Below are positions 16,181-24,805 of a stretch of DNA of 64,000 bases, in pieces. Numbering within the stretch: the first letter of the stretch is position 1; the number at the start of each line of letters is the position of its first letter. The position numbers and the translations under genes are program-made. Below the pieces are notes generated by a model that saw only the letters and a program-made list of their open reading frames with translations, did no database searches and had not been told where the DNA came from. The DNA is from Streptomyces sp. DH41 (GTDB taxonomy: Bacteria; Actinomycetota; Actinomycetes; Streptomycetales; Streptomycetaceae): contig NZ_JARVKY010000005.1 in the NCBI RefSeq assembly GCF_029813785.1, forward strand, positions 1-64,000, given 5' to 3'.

Positions 16181-17181
16181 ACATCGACGGACTCGAGTGC
16201 GGCGTCTTCAACCGGACGGTCTTCGAAGAACTGCGCGCCGGGCGCGTGGACTGCGTGACCAACACCATCGCGTTCTGGGAGAACGCGGCGGAGACCATGC
16301 AGGCCCTCGCCGACTGGTACGGCATGGAACGCGACAACGCCGACCTCATACGGATCGCGTACACCACGGCCGACATCGAGGCGGCGGCCGCCGAAGGCCG
16401 TACCGCCGTCCTCATGGGCACCCAGAACGCGTCCCCGATCGAGGACCGGCTCGACTACATCGAGCTGTTCGCCCGCATGGGCCTGCGCGTCATGCAGCTC
16501 ACCTACAACATCCAGAACACCCTGGGCGCGAGCTGCTACGAGACCACCGACGCGGGCCTGACCCGCTTCGGCCGCAACGCCGTCGAGGAGATGAACCGCT
16601 GCGGCGTCGTCGTCGACTGCTCCCACGTGGGCGACCGGACCTCCTACGACGCCATCCACGCCTCGGCCGTCCCGGTGGCGATCAACCACGCCAATCCGCG
16701 CGAGTTCTTCGACCATGCCCGCAACAAGCGGCCCGAGGTCATCGACGCGCTCGCGGAGCGCGGCGGGGTGCTCGGCCTGACGATGTATCCGAACATCGCC
16801 GGCGAGTGGTGCGAGACCGTCGAGAGCTGGTGCGAGCTCGTCGCCCGCACCGTGGAGCGGATCGGCGTCGACCACGTCGGCGTAGGCTCCGACCTCGGGC
16901 GCTTCCTCACCGAGGAGCACATGGTGGAGATGCGCAAGGGCCACTGGACACGCGGCCCCGAGTACGGGGCGGGCAAGCCCGGGCAGTCGCCGGTCGTGCC
17001 GGACCCGGAGTGGTTCGAGACGGCGGCGCAGTTCGGCAACATCCCCGCCGGGCTGGCCAAGGCCGGGTTCTCCGCGGCCGAGGTCGAGAAGCTGTGCGGC
17101 GGGAACTGGCTGCGCCTGTACCGGCAGACCATCGACGTGGACCTGCGGGGCGGCCGGCTGCCGGTACCCGTGACCGCCTAG
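16177..17181 (+). CDS. M19 (renal dipeptidase-like) homologue with altered metal site
   Basis: A 334-aa TIM-barrel amidohydrolase of the membrane dipeptidase family. Retained are DCSHVGD (His150), INHANPR (His171) and GSDLG near 230. The usual N-terminal HxD ligand pair (DGHND) is replaced by DGLEC (residues 4-8), and the bridging Glu segment reads LMGTQNASP (79-87). Three of five canonical metal ligands therefore seem lost. It may be a single-metal or non-dipeptidase hydrolase acting on an unusual amide or betaine-like compound. It has no signal peptide, so it acts in the cytosol. It overlaps the preceding gene by 4 bp and is followed by a terminator. Confidence 0.85.
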   Translation: MNIDGLECGVFNRTVFEELRAGRVDCVTNTIAFWENAAETMQALADWYGMERDNADLIRIAYTTADIEAAAAEGRTAVLMGTQNASPIEDRLDYIELFARMGLRVMQLTYNIQNTLGASCYETTDAGLTRFGRNAVEEMNRCGVVVDCSHVGDRTSYDAIHASAVPVAINHANPREFFDHARNKRPEVIDALAERGGVLGLTMYPNIAGEWCETVESWCELVARTVERIGVDHVGVGSDLGRFLTEEHMVEMRKGHWTRGPEYGAGKPGQSPVVPDPEWFETAAQFGNIPAGLAKAGFSAAEVEKLCGGNWLRLYRQTIDVDLRGGRLPVPVTA

Positions 17182-17195
17182 ACGCGGCGCCCGGG

Positions 17196-17224
17196 CCCGG
17201 CGGGGGCCCCGAACCCCCGCCGGG
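17196..17224 (+). terminator. Hairpin between the dipeptidase gene and the ABC importer genes
   Basis: Perfect 11-bp stem CCCGGCGGGGG / CCCCCGCCGGG with a 7-nt loop, starting 15 bp after the dipeptidase stop. It would lower or stop read-through into the importer genes. Confidence 0.65.
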
Positions 17225-17390
17225 CCTCCCCGGGACCGCACCCGCGGCGGGCACCGCCACCGCCGGGCCTCCCCGGGACCGCACCCGCCGCGGGCACCGC
17301 CACCCGCCGTACGCACCTGCCGGAGCACCGCCACCCGCCGTACGCACTGCCGAGGGCCCCGCCACCCCGCCGTACGCACCCGGTGCGAGC
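17217..17390. repeat. Tandem repeats in the intergenic region
   Basis: Two adjacent ~43-bp units contain CCGGGCCTCCCCGGGACCGC and end GGGCACCGCCAC (from about 17218 and 17261). They are followed by three shorter units containing CCGCCGTACGCAC at about 17305, 17335 and 17372. The CCCGGG blocks can also form small hairpins. There is no coding potential. Confidence 0.65.
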
Positions 17391-17461
17391 CCGCCCGGGA
17401 CGCCATCCAGGAGTGACTTCCCACGCCTCCTCCCTGCCCGTCTCTCCGAGTGGAGACCCTG

Positions 17462-19090
17462 ATGCCTCACCGCTCCCCGCCGCCCAGGCCCCGGCGGCGC
17501 ACTCTCACCGCCGTAGCTCTGGCCGCCGCCCTGACGGCTTCGCTCACCTCCTGCGCGACCGCCGGTGTCTCCGCCGAGGCAGCGCACCGCACCCTCGTCG
17601 TCGACACGGCGTTCAACGCCAAGTCCATCGATCCGGCGCGCGTCTACCAGCCGACCGACTACCTCGTCGACCACGCCCTGTACGAGACGCTGACCACCTA
17701 CCGCGGCAAGGACCTGCGCAAGCCCGTGCCCGGTCTGGCCACCTCGTGGTCCAACTCGCAGGACGGGAAGTCCTGGACGTTCGACCTCCGCGAGGACGCC
17801 CGCTTCTCCGACGGCACCGCCGTCGAGGCGAGCGACGTCGCCTTCTCCTTCGACCGGCTGCGTCACGTCGATGCCAGCCCGGCCTATCTGATGGCCGGGA
17901 TCTCCGTGACGGCCGAAGGCACGCGGACCGTCGTCCTCACCACCGAGTCGCCCCGCGCCGATGTGCCCGCCCTGCTCGCCACCCCGCAGTTCGGGGTCCT
18001 CAACGCCGACGCGGTGCGTGCGCACGGCGGTACGGACGCGAAGGACGCGGTCACCGAGGACAAGGCCGAGACCTGGCTGAACACGGAGTCCGCGGGCTCA
18101 GGGCCGTACCGGCTGAAGAGTTACAGCAACTCCTCGCAGATCGTCCTGGAGGCCAACCCGGAGTACGCCGGCGACGCGCCGGCCTACCCCAGGGTGATCA
18201 TCAGGAACGTGCCGTCGGCGCAGCAGCAGTTGCTCGGAGTGCAGTCGGGTGACTCGCAGATCGCCCTCGACATCTCGGCCCTGCAGACCAAGGGCCTGCA
18301 CGGCGACAACCTCGCGATCGACAACAGCCGCGCGGCCGAGGTGCTCTACCTAGCGGTCAGCCGCGCGAAGAACCTCCCCACCGCCTCCGCCGACGTGCAG
18401 CGGGCGATCCGGCTCGGCATCGACTACGAGGGCCTCGTCGAGATCGCCGGTCCCGGCTCCAGCCAGGCCACCGGCATCGTGCCGACCGTCTTCACCGGGG
18501 GTCTCGGCCAGGAGGACGCCACCGCGTACGACCCCGAGGCGGCCCGTGCCCTCGTCGACAAGGCCAAGAAGGAAGAGGGCCTGAAAGAGATCGAGCTGAC
18601 CCTCGACTACGCCAGTGACTACCACCGGCTGGCCGGCCTCGACTACGGCGTACTGGCCCAACGCGTCCAGAGCGACTTGCGGAAGATCGGCATCACGGTC
18701 ACGCTCCGGCCCTCGCCGACGTCGACCTCCCTGCAGCGGTACGTGGACGGCAAGACGCAACTGGCCCTGTGGTCCTACCCGCCGGACTACCTCGACCCCC
18801 GGAGCATCCTCGGCTTCGCGCCCGGTGACTTCCTCTCCAAGCGAGTGCACTGGCCCGCGAAGGACGCCCCCGAACTCGCCGCGTTGACGAAGAAGGCGTA
18901 CGGCTCGGTCGACGAGCAGGACCGGCTCACCGCCTACACGGCGTGGAACCGGGCGATGAACGAGGACGGCCCCTTCCTCCCGTTGCTGGAGCCGAACTTC
19001 GTCACCGTCGCCTCCTCCGAGGTCACCGGACTGGTCCGCAACCCGCTCTACTACCTCGATCTGGCCGCGCTCGGCCGCTCGGAGGGGTGA
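17462..19090 (+). CDS. Dipeptide/oligopeptide-type ABC transporter substrate-binding lipoprotein
   Basis: A 542-aa SBP_bac_5 family protein. The N-terminus has basic residues, a hydrophobic segment and the lipobox SLTSC (Cys31), so it is an exported lipoprotein. Typical features are an early IDPARVYQPTDY segment, GLATSW, DGKSWTFDLREDARFSDG and YDPEAARALVDKA. The ATG at 17462 with GGAG upstream is preferred over one four codons earlier. It is the first of five importer genes and captures the substrate outside the cell. The substrate is unknown; the upstream dipeptidase homologue suggests a modified dipeptide or an amine/betaine compound. Confidence 0.9.
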   Translation: MPHRSPPPRPRRRTLTAVALAAALTASLTSCATAGVSAEAAHRTLVVDTAFNAKSIDPARVYQPTDYLVDHALYETLTTYRGKDLRKPVPGLATSWSNSQDGKSWTFDLREDARFSDGTAVEASDVAFSFDRLRHVDASPAYLMAGISVTAEGTRTVVLTTESPRADVPALLATPQFGVLNADAVRAHGGTDAKDAVTEDKAETWLNTESAGSGPYRLKSYSNSSQIVLEANPEYAGDAPAYPRVIIRNVPSAQQQLLGVQSGDSQIALDISALQTKGLHGDNLAIDNSRAAEVLYLAVSRAKNLPTASADVQRAIRLGIDYEGLVEIAGPGSSQATGIVPTVFTGGLGQEDATAYDPEAARALVDKAKKEEGLKEIELTLDYASDYHRLAGLDYGVLAQRVQSDLRKIGITVTLRPSPTSTSLQRYVDGKTQLALWSYPPDYLDPRSILGFAPGDFLSKRVHWPAKDAPELAALTKKAYGSVDEQDRLTAYTAWNRAMNEDGPFLPLLEPNFVTVASSEVTGLVRNPLYYLDLAALGRSEG

Positions 19091-19094
19091 CCCC

Positions 19095-20198
19095 ATGACC
19101 GACACCGCCCTCAAGGCCCCCGCACCGCCGGTGCCCCCGGCCCCCGCAGGGGACACGCGCCGCGGCCGCCGCAGGATGCCACCCCTGCTGGCGTACGCAC
19201 TGCGTCGCGTCGCCTCCTCGGTGCTGATCGTCTTCGGCGTCACCCTGGTGACCTTCCTGCTCAGCTCCGTCGTCCCGGCGGACCCGGCCACCGCCAACCT
19301 CGGCCAACGCGCCCTGGACGACCCCGAGATCGTCGCCCGCTACCGCGCCGAGCAGGGCCTCGACCGGCCGCTGCCGATGCAGTACGCCTCCTACCTCGGC
19401 AACCTCCTCACCGGGGACCTGGGCACCTCGCAGCAGACCCAGCGCCCGGTCCTCGACGACCTCGCGGAGAAGCTCCCGGCCACCCTCGAACTGGTCGCCG
19501 TCGCCACCGTCATGGCTCTGCTCATCGGCGTGCTGTTCGGCGTACTCGCCGCGAAGGGGCGCGGCGGACGCCTCGACCGGGTCTCCCGGACCCTGTCGCT
19601 CACCGGGGTCTCCCTGCCCACCTTCTGGATCGGCATGGTCGCCGCCGTGCTCTTCGTCAAGAACCTCGGCGTCCTGCCCGGCTCCGGACGGCTCGCCCCC
19701 GCCCTCGATCCACCGGACCAGGTCACCGGCTTCTACACGGCCGACGCCCTCCTGGCAGGCGACCTCGACGCCTTCGCGTCGGCAGCCGCCCATCTCGTCC
19801 TGCCCGCCTCGGTCCTCGCACTGTCCGTCATCGGCATGGTGCTGCGCTTCACCCGCAGCGCGGTGCTGGAAGCGCTGTCGTCCGACTTCGTCAAGGCCGG
19901 GCGCGCCAAGGGACTGCGCGGGCGCGGCGTGCTGTGGGGCTACGCGGTGCGCTCGGCGTCCGGCCAACTGATCACCGCCACCACCCTCTCCTTCAGCCTG
20001 CTGCTCGCCGCGACCGTCTACATCGAGCAGCAGTTCTCCTGGAACGGCATCGGCCAGTACGCCTTCCGCAGCTCGACCAACCTCGATCTGCCCGCCGTGA
20101 TGGGCGTATCCATCCTCATCGCCCTGGTCTTCGTCGTGGTCAACCTGGTCGCCGACCTGCTGTACGCCGCCTTCGACCCGAGGATCCGCCTCTCATGA
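19095..20198 (+). CDS. ABC transporter permease, DppB type
   Basis: A 367-aa inner-membrane permease with about six transmembrane helices. It has the family's N-terminal LLAYALRRVASSVLIVFGVTL and the EAA-type loop EALSSDFVKAGRAKGLRGRGVLW that contacts the ATPases. The first 33 residues are a Pro/Ala/Arg-rich cytoplasmic tail. It starts 4 bp after the binding protein and overlaps the next permease by 4 bp. Confidence 0.92.
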   Translation: MTDTALKAPAPPVPPAPAGDTRRGRRRMPPLLAYALRRVASSVLIVFGVTLVTFLLSSVVPADPATANLGQRALDDPEIVARYRAEQGLDRPLPMQYASYLGNLLTGDLGTSQQTQRPVLDDLAEKLPATLELVAVATVMALLIGVLFGVLAAKGRGGRLDRVSRTLSLTGVSLPTFWIGMVAAVLFVKNLGVLPGSGRLAPALDPPDQVTGFYTADALLAGDLDAFASAAAHLVLPASVLALSVIGMVLRFTRSAVLEALSSDFVKAGRAKGLRGRGVLWGYAVRSASGQLITATTLSFSLLLAATVYIEQQFSWNGIGQYAFRSSTNLDLPAVMGVSILIALVFVVVNLVADLLYAAFDPRIRLS

Positions 20199-21082
20199 CC
20201 GCTACCCTTTCCCCGGTCGCCGCACCGGGCCACCGCACGGGACGGGTGGCCGGCGCATGGCGCTGGGCACGCCGCAACCCCGCCCAGGGCGTCGCCGTCG
20301 GCGTGCTGCTCCTGTGGACGGTCGTCATCGTCCTCGCCCCCGTACTCGCGCCGTACGACCCGCTAGACCAGAGCGCCGCGCCCCTGGAGGGCGCCTCGTC
20401 CGCGCACTGGCTGGGCACCGACCCCGCCGGGCGCGACGTGCTCTCCCGTGTCCTGTACGGCGCCAGGCTGTCCGTACCGGTGGGTCTGCTGCTCATCACG
20501 GTGACCGCCGTGATCGGCACGGTCGTCGGTCTCGTCGCGGGCTTCTTCGGCGGCTGGGTCGACGAGGTCCTGATGCGCGTCACCGACGTCGTCTTCGCCT
20601 TCCCGGTCATCATCCTGGCGATGGCGGTGGCCGCCTCGCTCGGCCCGTCCCTGCCCAACTCCGTCCTCGCGGGCGCCCTCGTCTGGTGGCCCGGATACGC
20701 ACGCACCGTGCGCTCCACCGTGCTCTCCCTGCGCGAGACGGACTTCGTCCACGCCAACCGGCTCGCCGGGGTCGGCTCGGTCCGCTCGATCCTCGTGGAC
20801 CTGGTGCCCGGCGTCGCCGGTTCGCTCCTCGTCCTGGCCATGCTCGACGTCGGCGGCGCGATCCTGCTGCTCGCGGGGCTGTCCTTCCTCGGGCTCGGTG
20901 CCAGGCCGCCGGCCGCCGAATGGGGATCGATGATCTCCGAGGCGTCGCAGTACTTCAACCAGTGGTGGCTCGCGGTCGTCCCCGGCCTCGCCATCGTCAC
21001 GGTCGTGGTCGCCTTCAACGTCCTCGGCGACGCCCTGCGCGACCGGCTCGACCCCAAGCTCTCGACGGCTGGAGAACGATGA
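20195..21082 (+). CDS. ABC transporter permease, DppC type
   Basis: A 295-aa permease with an N-terminal helix followed by the HWLGTDPAGRDVLSR segment typical of DppC proteins. It has five further helices and the ATPase-contact loop RETDFVHANRLAGVGSVRS. It starts at ATG 20195 overlapping the DppB-type stop, and its stop overlaps the first ATPase start, so permeases and ATPases are translationally linked. Confidence 0.92.
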   Translation: MTATLSPVAAPGHRTGRVAGAWRWARRNPAQGVAVGVLLLWTVVIVLAPVLAPYDPLDQSAAPLEGASSAHWLGTDPAGRDVLSRVLYGARLSVPVGLLLITVTAVIGTVVGLVAGFFGGWVDEVLMRVTDVVFAFPVIILAMAVAASLGPSLPNSVLAGALVWWPGYARTVRSTVLSLRETDFVHANRLAGVGSVRSILVDLVPGVAGSLLVLAMLDVGGAILLLAGLSFLGLGARPPAAEWGSMISEASQYFNQWWLAVVPGLAIVTVVVAFNVLGDALRDRLDPKLSTAGER

Positions 21083-22254
21083 TGAGTGGGGACCGGACCC
21101 TCGACGCGCGCACCCCGCTGGAATCCCGCGCGGGCACGGGCACGGCACGAACCGGTACGACCGATCCCGGTACGACCGATCCCGGTACGGCCGTCGAACC
21201 ACTGCTGTGCGTACGGGACCTGACGGTCACCCTTCCCCGGGGCGGACGCGATGTCCGGCTCGTCGACGGTGTCGGCCTGGAGGTCCGCCCCGGCGAGGTT
21301 GTCGGCATCGCCGGGGAATCCGGCAGCGGCAAGACCGTGACCGGCATGACCCTGGTCGGCCTCGGACCCGACCGGGCCACCGTCACCGGGTCGGTCCGCT
21401 TCGACGGCCGGGAACTGGTCGCACTCCCCGACAAGGAGTGGGGGCAGGTGCGCGGCCGGGACATCGCGGTCGTCTTCCAGGACCCGTCCGCCGCCCTGCA
21501 CCCGATGCTCACCGTCGGCCGGCAGCTCACCGATCACGTCCGCCGCCACCAGGGCATCAGCCGCAAGCACGCGGCCGCCCGCGCGGCCGAACTGCTCGAC
21601 ATGGTGCGGATCCCCGGCGGTGCCTCGGCCGCCGCCCGCTACCCGCACCAGTTCTCCGGCGGCATGCGCCAGCGCATCGCCATCGCCTCCGCCCTGGCCT
21701 GCGGCCCGCGCCTGCTCATCGCCGACGAGCCGACCACCGCCCTCGACGTCACCGTCCAGGCCGGAATCGTCGAACTCCTCGACGAACTGAGGCGCGAGAC
21801 GGGCATGGCCGTCGTCATGGTCACCCACGATCTCGGCGTCCTGTCCTCCATCGCCGACCGGATCGCCGTCTTCTACTCCGGCCGCGTCATCGAGACCGGC
21901 ACCGTCGAAGAAGTCATCGGCGCCCCACAACATCCCTACACACGAGGCTTGTTGCAGGCCCTGCCGCACGCCTCACTCGGTGAGCGCGCCACCGTCGGGC
22001 ACGCCGTGCCGCTGCGCCCCATCCCCGGTTCGGCCCCTGCCGCCGACGCGCCGGTGCCGGGCTGCCCCTTCCATCCGCGCTGCTCGTCGGCCGTCGACGG
22101 CTGCGACCGCACCCGTCCGGCGCCGGTCACCATCGGCCCCGCCCGTACGGTCGCCTGCGTACTGGCCGAGCCCGGTGCCGCCCGCCCCGCCGACACCCCA
22201 CCGACTCCCGGCCACCTCTCCGCGGCCGACGCCCCCGCCAGGAGGAAGGCATGA
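21082..22254 (+). CDS. ABC transporter ATPase, DppD type
   Basis: About 390 aa. Walker A GESGSGKT is near residue 78, signature FSGGMRQR, Walker B LLIADEPT, and the H-loop lies in MVTHDLG. The C-terminal oligopeptide-transporter extension with cysteines (PGCPFHPRC) is present. The N-terminal 40 residues include a short repeat (TGTTDPGTTDPG) encoded by a 15-bp DNA tandem at 21150-21190. Two ATGs are possible (21079 and 21082); the second has better spacing to GGAG. Confidence 0.92.
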   Translation: MSGDRTLDARTPLESRAGTGTARTGTTDPGTTDPGTAVEPLLCVRDLTVTLPRGGRDVRLVDGVGLEVRPGEVVGIAGESGSGKTVTGMTLVGLGPDRATVTGSVRFDGRELVALPDKEWGQVRGRDIAVVFQDPSAALHPMLTVGRQLTDHVRRHQGISRKHAAARAAELLDMVRIPGGASAAARYPHQFSGGMRQRIAIASALACGPRLLIADEPTTALDVTVQAGIVELLDELRRETGMAVVMVTHDLGVLSSIADRIAVFYSGRVIETGTVEEVIGAPQHPYTRGLLQALPHASLGERATVGHAVPLRPIPGSAPAADAPVPGCPFHPRCSSAVDGCDRTRPAPVTIGPARTVACVLAEPGAARPADTPPTPGHLSAADAPARRKA

Positions 22255-23270
22255 GCGTGCCCGCAGACCACCCGACCGCACCGCTGCTCCGCGTCGAGGA
22301 CGTGGTCGTCGCATATCCGCGCAAGGGGCTGCCCCCGATGCGTGCCCTGGCCGGCGTCGGCCTGGAGATCGCCCCCGGCGAAGTCGTGGGCATCGTCGGG
22401 GAGTCCGATTGCGGCAAGTCCACCCTGGCCCGGGCGATCACCGGCCTTGCCCCGGTGCGGGCGGGGTCGGTCACCTTTGACGGCACGCCGGTCGGCACCA
22501 TGGGGCGTCGTCGCCGCGCCCCCGGCCTGCTGCCGCTGCAGATGGTGTTCCAGGACCCGAACGCCTCGCTCAATCCCCGGCGCACCATCGGCGCCCAGAT
22601 CCAGGAAGTCGTGGTCGCACGCGAGCGCGCGCAAGGCTCCGGACGCGGCCGCCGCGACCCGGAGACCGCACGCGAGGCCGTCGAGGCGCTGCGCCGGGTC
22701 GGCCTACCGGACGGGGCTGCGGACAAGTACCCGCACGAGTTCTCGGGCGGGCAGCGGCAGCGCGCCGCGATCGCCCGGGCGCTCGCCTCCCGCCCGAAGA
22801 TGATCGTCGCGGACGAGCCGGTGTCGGCCCTGGACGCCTCCGCGCAGGCGGCGGTGGCGAACCTGTTGCGGGACCTGTCGCGCGAGGAGGGGATCGCGCT
22901 CGCGTTCATCTCGCACGACCTGGCGGTGGTCGGCGCGCTCGCCGACCGGGTGGTCGTCATGTACCTGGGCCGTATCGTCGAGACGGGCACCGTCGAACAG
23001 ATCTTCAACGCGCCGCGGCACCCTTACACGCGGGCCCTGTTGGTCGCCGTCCCCGTACCGGACGGCACCGGGGCCCGTCCGCGGGCGCTGACCGGCGAGG
23101 TGCCCGATCCGGGCAGCCCCCCGCCCGGCTGCCGTTTCCACCCGCGGTGCCCGCTGGCCGTCGACCGGTGCCGGACGGACGAGCCCCAACTGCTGGGGAC
23201 GCCAGGGGCGACGGAGGGCTCCGATGTGGCCTGCTGGGTCGCGCAGACGCAGGAACCGGCGGCGGTCTGA
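22251..23270 (+). CDS. ABC transporter ATPase, DppF type, with unusual Walker A
   Basis: A 339-aa ATPase with signature FSGGQRQR, Walker B MIVADEPVSALD, H-loop in ISHDLAV and the C-terminal PGCRFHPRC extension. Walker A reads GESDCGKST (residues 50-58) instead of GESGSGKST: Asp and Cys replace Gly and Ser. The essential Lys and Ser/Thr remain, so ATP binding is probably kept, perhaps with altered or redox-sensitive activity. It overlaps the DppD-type gene by 4 bp and is the last importer gene. Confidence 0.92.
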   Translation: MSVPADHPTAPLLRVEDVVVAYPRKGLPPMRALAGVGLEIAPGEVVGIVGESDCGKSTLARAITGLAPVRAGSVTFDGTPVGTMGRRRRAPGLLPLQMVFQDPNASLNPRRTIGAQIQEVVVARERAQGSGRGRRDPETAREAVEALRRVGLPDGAADKYPHEFSGGQRQRAAIARALASRPKMIVADEPVSALDASAQAAVANLLRDLSREEGIALAFISHDLAVVGALADRVVVMYLGRIVETGTVEQIFNAPRHPYTRALLVAVPVPDGTGARPRALTGEVPDPGSPPPGCRFHPRCPLAVDRCRTDEPQLLGTPGATEGSDVACWVAQTQEPAAV

Positions 23271-23614
23271 AACCAGCCTCGCTCCAGGCCGGTCCGACCC
23301 TCGCGGTCCTCATGAACCGCCGCGCACCTCTCCTCGGCCGCTGTGACGATGCCACGTCGCCAGGCAGCTCCTGGCCCGGCCGGCACGCATGAATGACCCG
23401 CGCGGAGAGCGGCACCTCTCCCTTCCTGCGGTGATCAACGGCTGGCCGGGCCGGAGAGCCTGCGGCCGGTACTCGACTGGGCCGTCGGTGCTCTACAGGC
23501 TCGGACCAGGGGATGAGGGGGCGGCCGCGGCGCAGCATGGGCCAGCCATCGCCAGGCGCGGCTCAAGGACCTGCTGTGACATGGTCCAAGACCGCTGGGT
23601 CGCGCTGAGGGTCG
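23271..23614. other. Intergenic, no gene recognised
   Basis: About 340 bp after the importer operon. No convincing start, motif or hairpin. This marks the start of the rearranged zone. Confidence 0.4.
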
Positions 23615-23863
23615 GTGGCCGGCAAGGAGCCCCGCGTCGTCTGGCGGCCACTGGCAGGCCGCCCCCTCACCCAGCGGACCAGCGGAGTCTGGCCCGCCGG
23701 CCGATCCTCCCACCCGGCCGCCCCACACTTCGCCGAACTCGCAGCCGACGTACTCACCCGCGACCCCCCGGCGACCCCGCACGGCGACGACGGCGCGCCC
23801 GCAGTCACTGAGCTGCCCCGTCCATGGGCGGTGGTGTACGACGAAGCAGCATCGCGTTGGTAA
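23615..23863 (+). pseudogene. Probable C-terminal fragment of a LysR-type regulator
   Basis: An 82-aa open frame containing [10 protein letters not shown], a WPAG segment and [15 protein letters not shown]. This resembles the end of the LysR substrate-binding domain (the V-x-RPL strand followed by the last helix). It has no DNA-binding part and no good start codon. Identification is tentative. Confidence 0.35.
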
Positions 23864-23888
23864 GCGGCCTCGACTCCGTAGTCGACCG

Positions 23889-24296
23889 GTGGCTGCATTT
23901 CCGGGGTCCCTGCTGGAGGTCCCCGACGGGCCGGGCTGCTACTACCCGCCCACCGTCCTCGACCACGTGCGCCCCGGCATGGCCGCCTTCGACGAGGAGA
24001 CCTTCGGACCCGTCGCCGCCATCACCCGCGTCGCCGACGCCGACGAGGCCATCGCCCTGGCCAACCAGAGCGAGTACGGCCTCGGCGCCGCCCTGTGGAC
24101 GAGCGACCTCGACCGGGCCCGCCGACTCACCCGCGTCCTCGACGCCGGCGCCGTCTTCGTCAACGGCATGGTCGCCTCCGACCCGCGCCTGCCCTTCGGC
24201 GGCATCAAGAAGTCCGGTTACGGCCGGGAACTCGGCGCCGAGGACATCCGCGAGTTCGTCAACACCAAGACCGTCTGGATCGGCCCGACCGCCTGA
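23889..24296 (+). pseudogene. C-terminal fragment of an aldehyde dehydrogenase
   Basis: 135 codons. The sequence from [13 protein letters not shown] through [23 protein letters not shown] and [14 protein letters not shown] matches the last ~125 residues of NAD(P)-dependent aldehyde dehydrogenases of the succinate-semialdehyde type, which are about 460-480 aa long. The catalytic Cys and Glu and the whole NAD domain are missing; homology begins abruptly near 23908. It was once probably in an operon with the cupin and monooxygenase genes that follow at close spacing. Confidence 0.8.
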
Positions 24297-24316
24297 CCAC
24301 CCACCTGGAGAACACC

Positions 24317-24772
24317 ATGCACAACCACGACGGCGACGAGCCCTGCTTCAGCTCCTTCGAGCCCGCGGTCCTGCGCCCGGCCGAGTCGACCTCCTTCAGC
24401 CGGGGCGGCGGCGCCCGCACCATTCCGCTGGCCACCCAGGCCGTCGGCGCCGAGGTCTTCCTCACCGGGCAGACTCTCTTCGAGGGCGGCGCCGGCATCG
24501 CCCCGCACACCCACAACTGCCCCGAGAGCGTCACCATCCTCGAAGGCGACGCCATCGTCGAGATCGACGGCACCGAACACCACGTCACCCGCTTCGACAC
24601 CACCTACGTCCCCGCCGGCATGCCCCACCGGTTCCGCAACGCCTCCGCCACCGAGCCGATGCGCATCCTGTGGATCTACGCGTCGGTCGACGCCACCCGC
24701 ACCATCGTCGAGACGGGTGTCACCGCCCGGGTCGACGCCGAACACGACAAGGCCGCCGCGAACCGCGACTGA
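24317..24772 (+). CDS. Cupin-domain protein
   Basis: A 151-aa single-domain cupin. Motif 1 is PHTHNCPESVTILEG (two His and a Glu as metal ligands), and motif 2 is PAGMPHRFRN. Metal-dependent cupins of this size act as dioxygenases, isomerases or sensors; the substrate is unknown. The start is the ATG at 24317 with GGAG upstream. It lies 20 bp after the ALDH fragment and 33 bp before the monooxygenase-like gene, so the three formed an operon. Confidence 0.82.
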   Translation: MHNHDGDEPCFSSFEPAVLRPAESTSFSRGGGARTIPLATQAVGAEVFLTGQTLFEGGAGIAPHTHNCPESVTILEGDAIVEIDGTEHHVTRFDTTYVPAGMPHRFRNASATEPMRILWIYASVDATRTIVETGVTARVDAEHDKAAANRD

Positions 24773-24805
24773 CCGACGCCGCACCCCGAAAACAGGAACC
24801 ATCCC

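Noticed and set aside
17217..17390. Tandem repeats considered as an origin or attachment site
   Set aside because: They are GC-rich, follow a terminator hairpin and have no DnaA-box or recombinase context.
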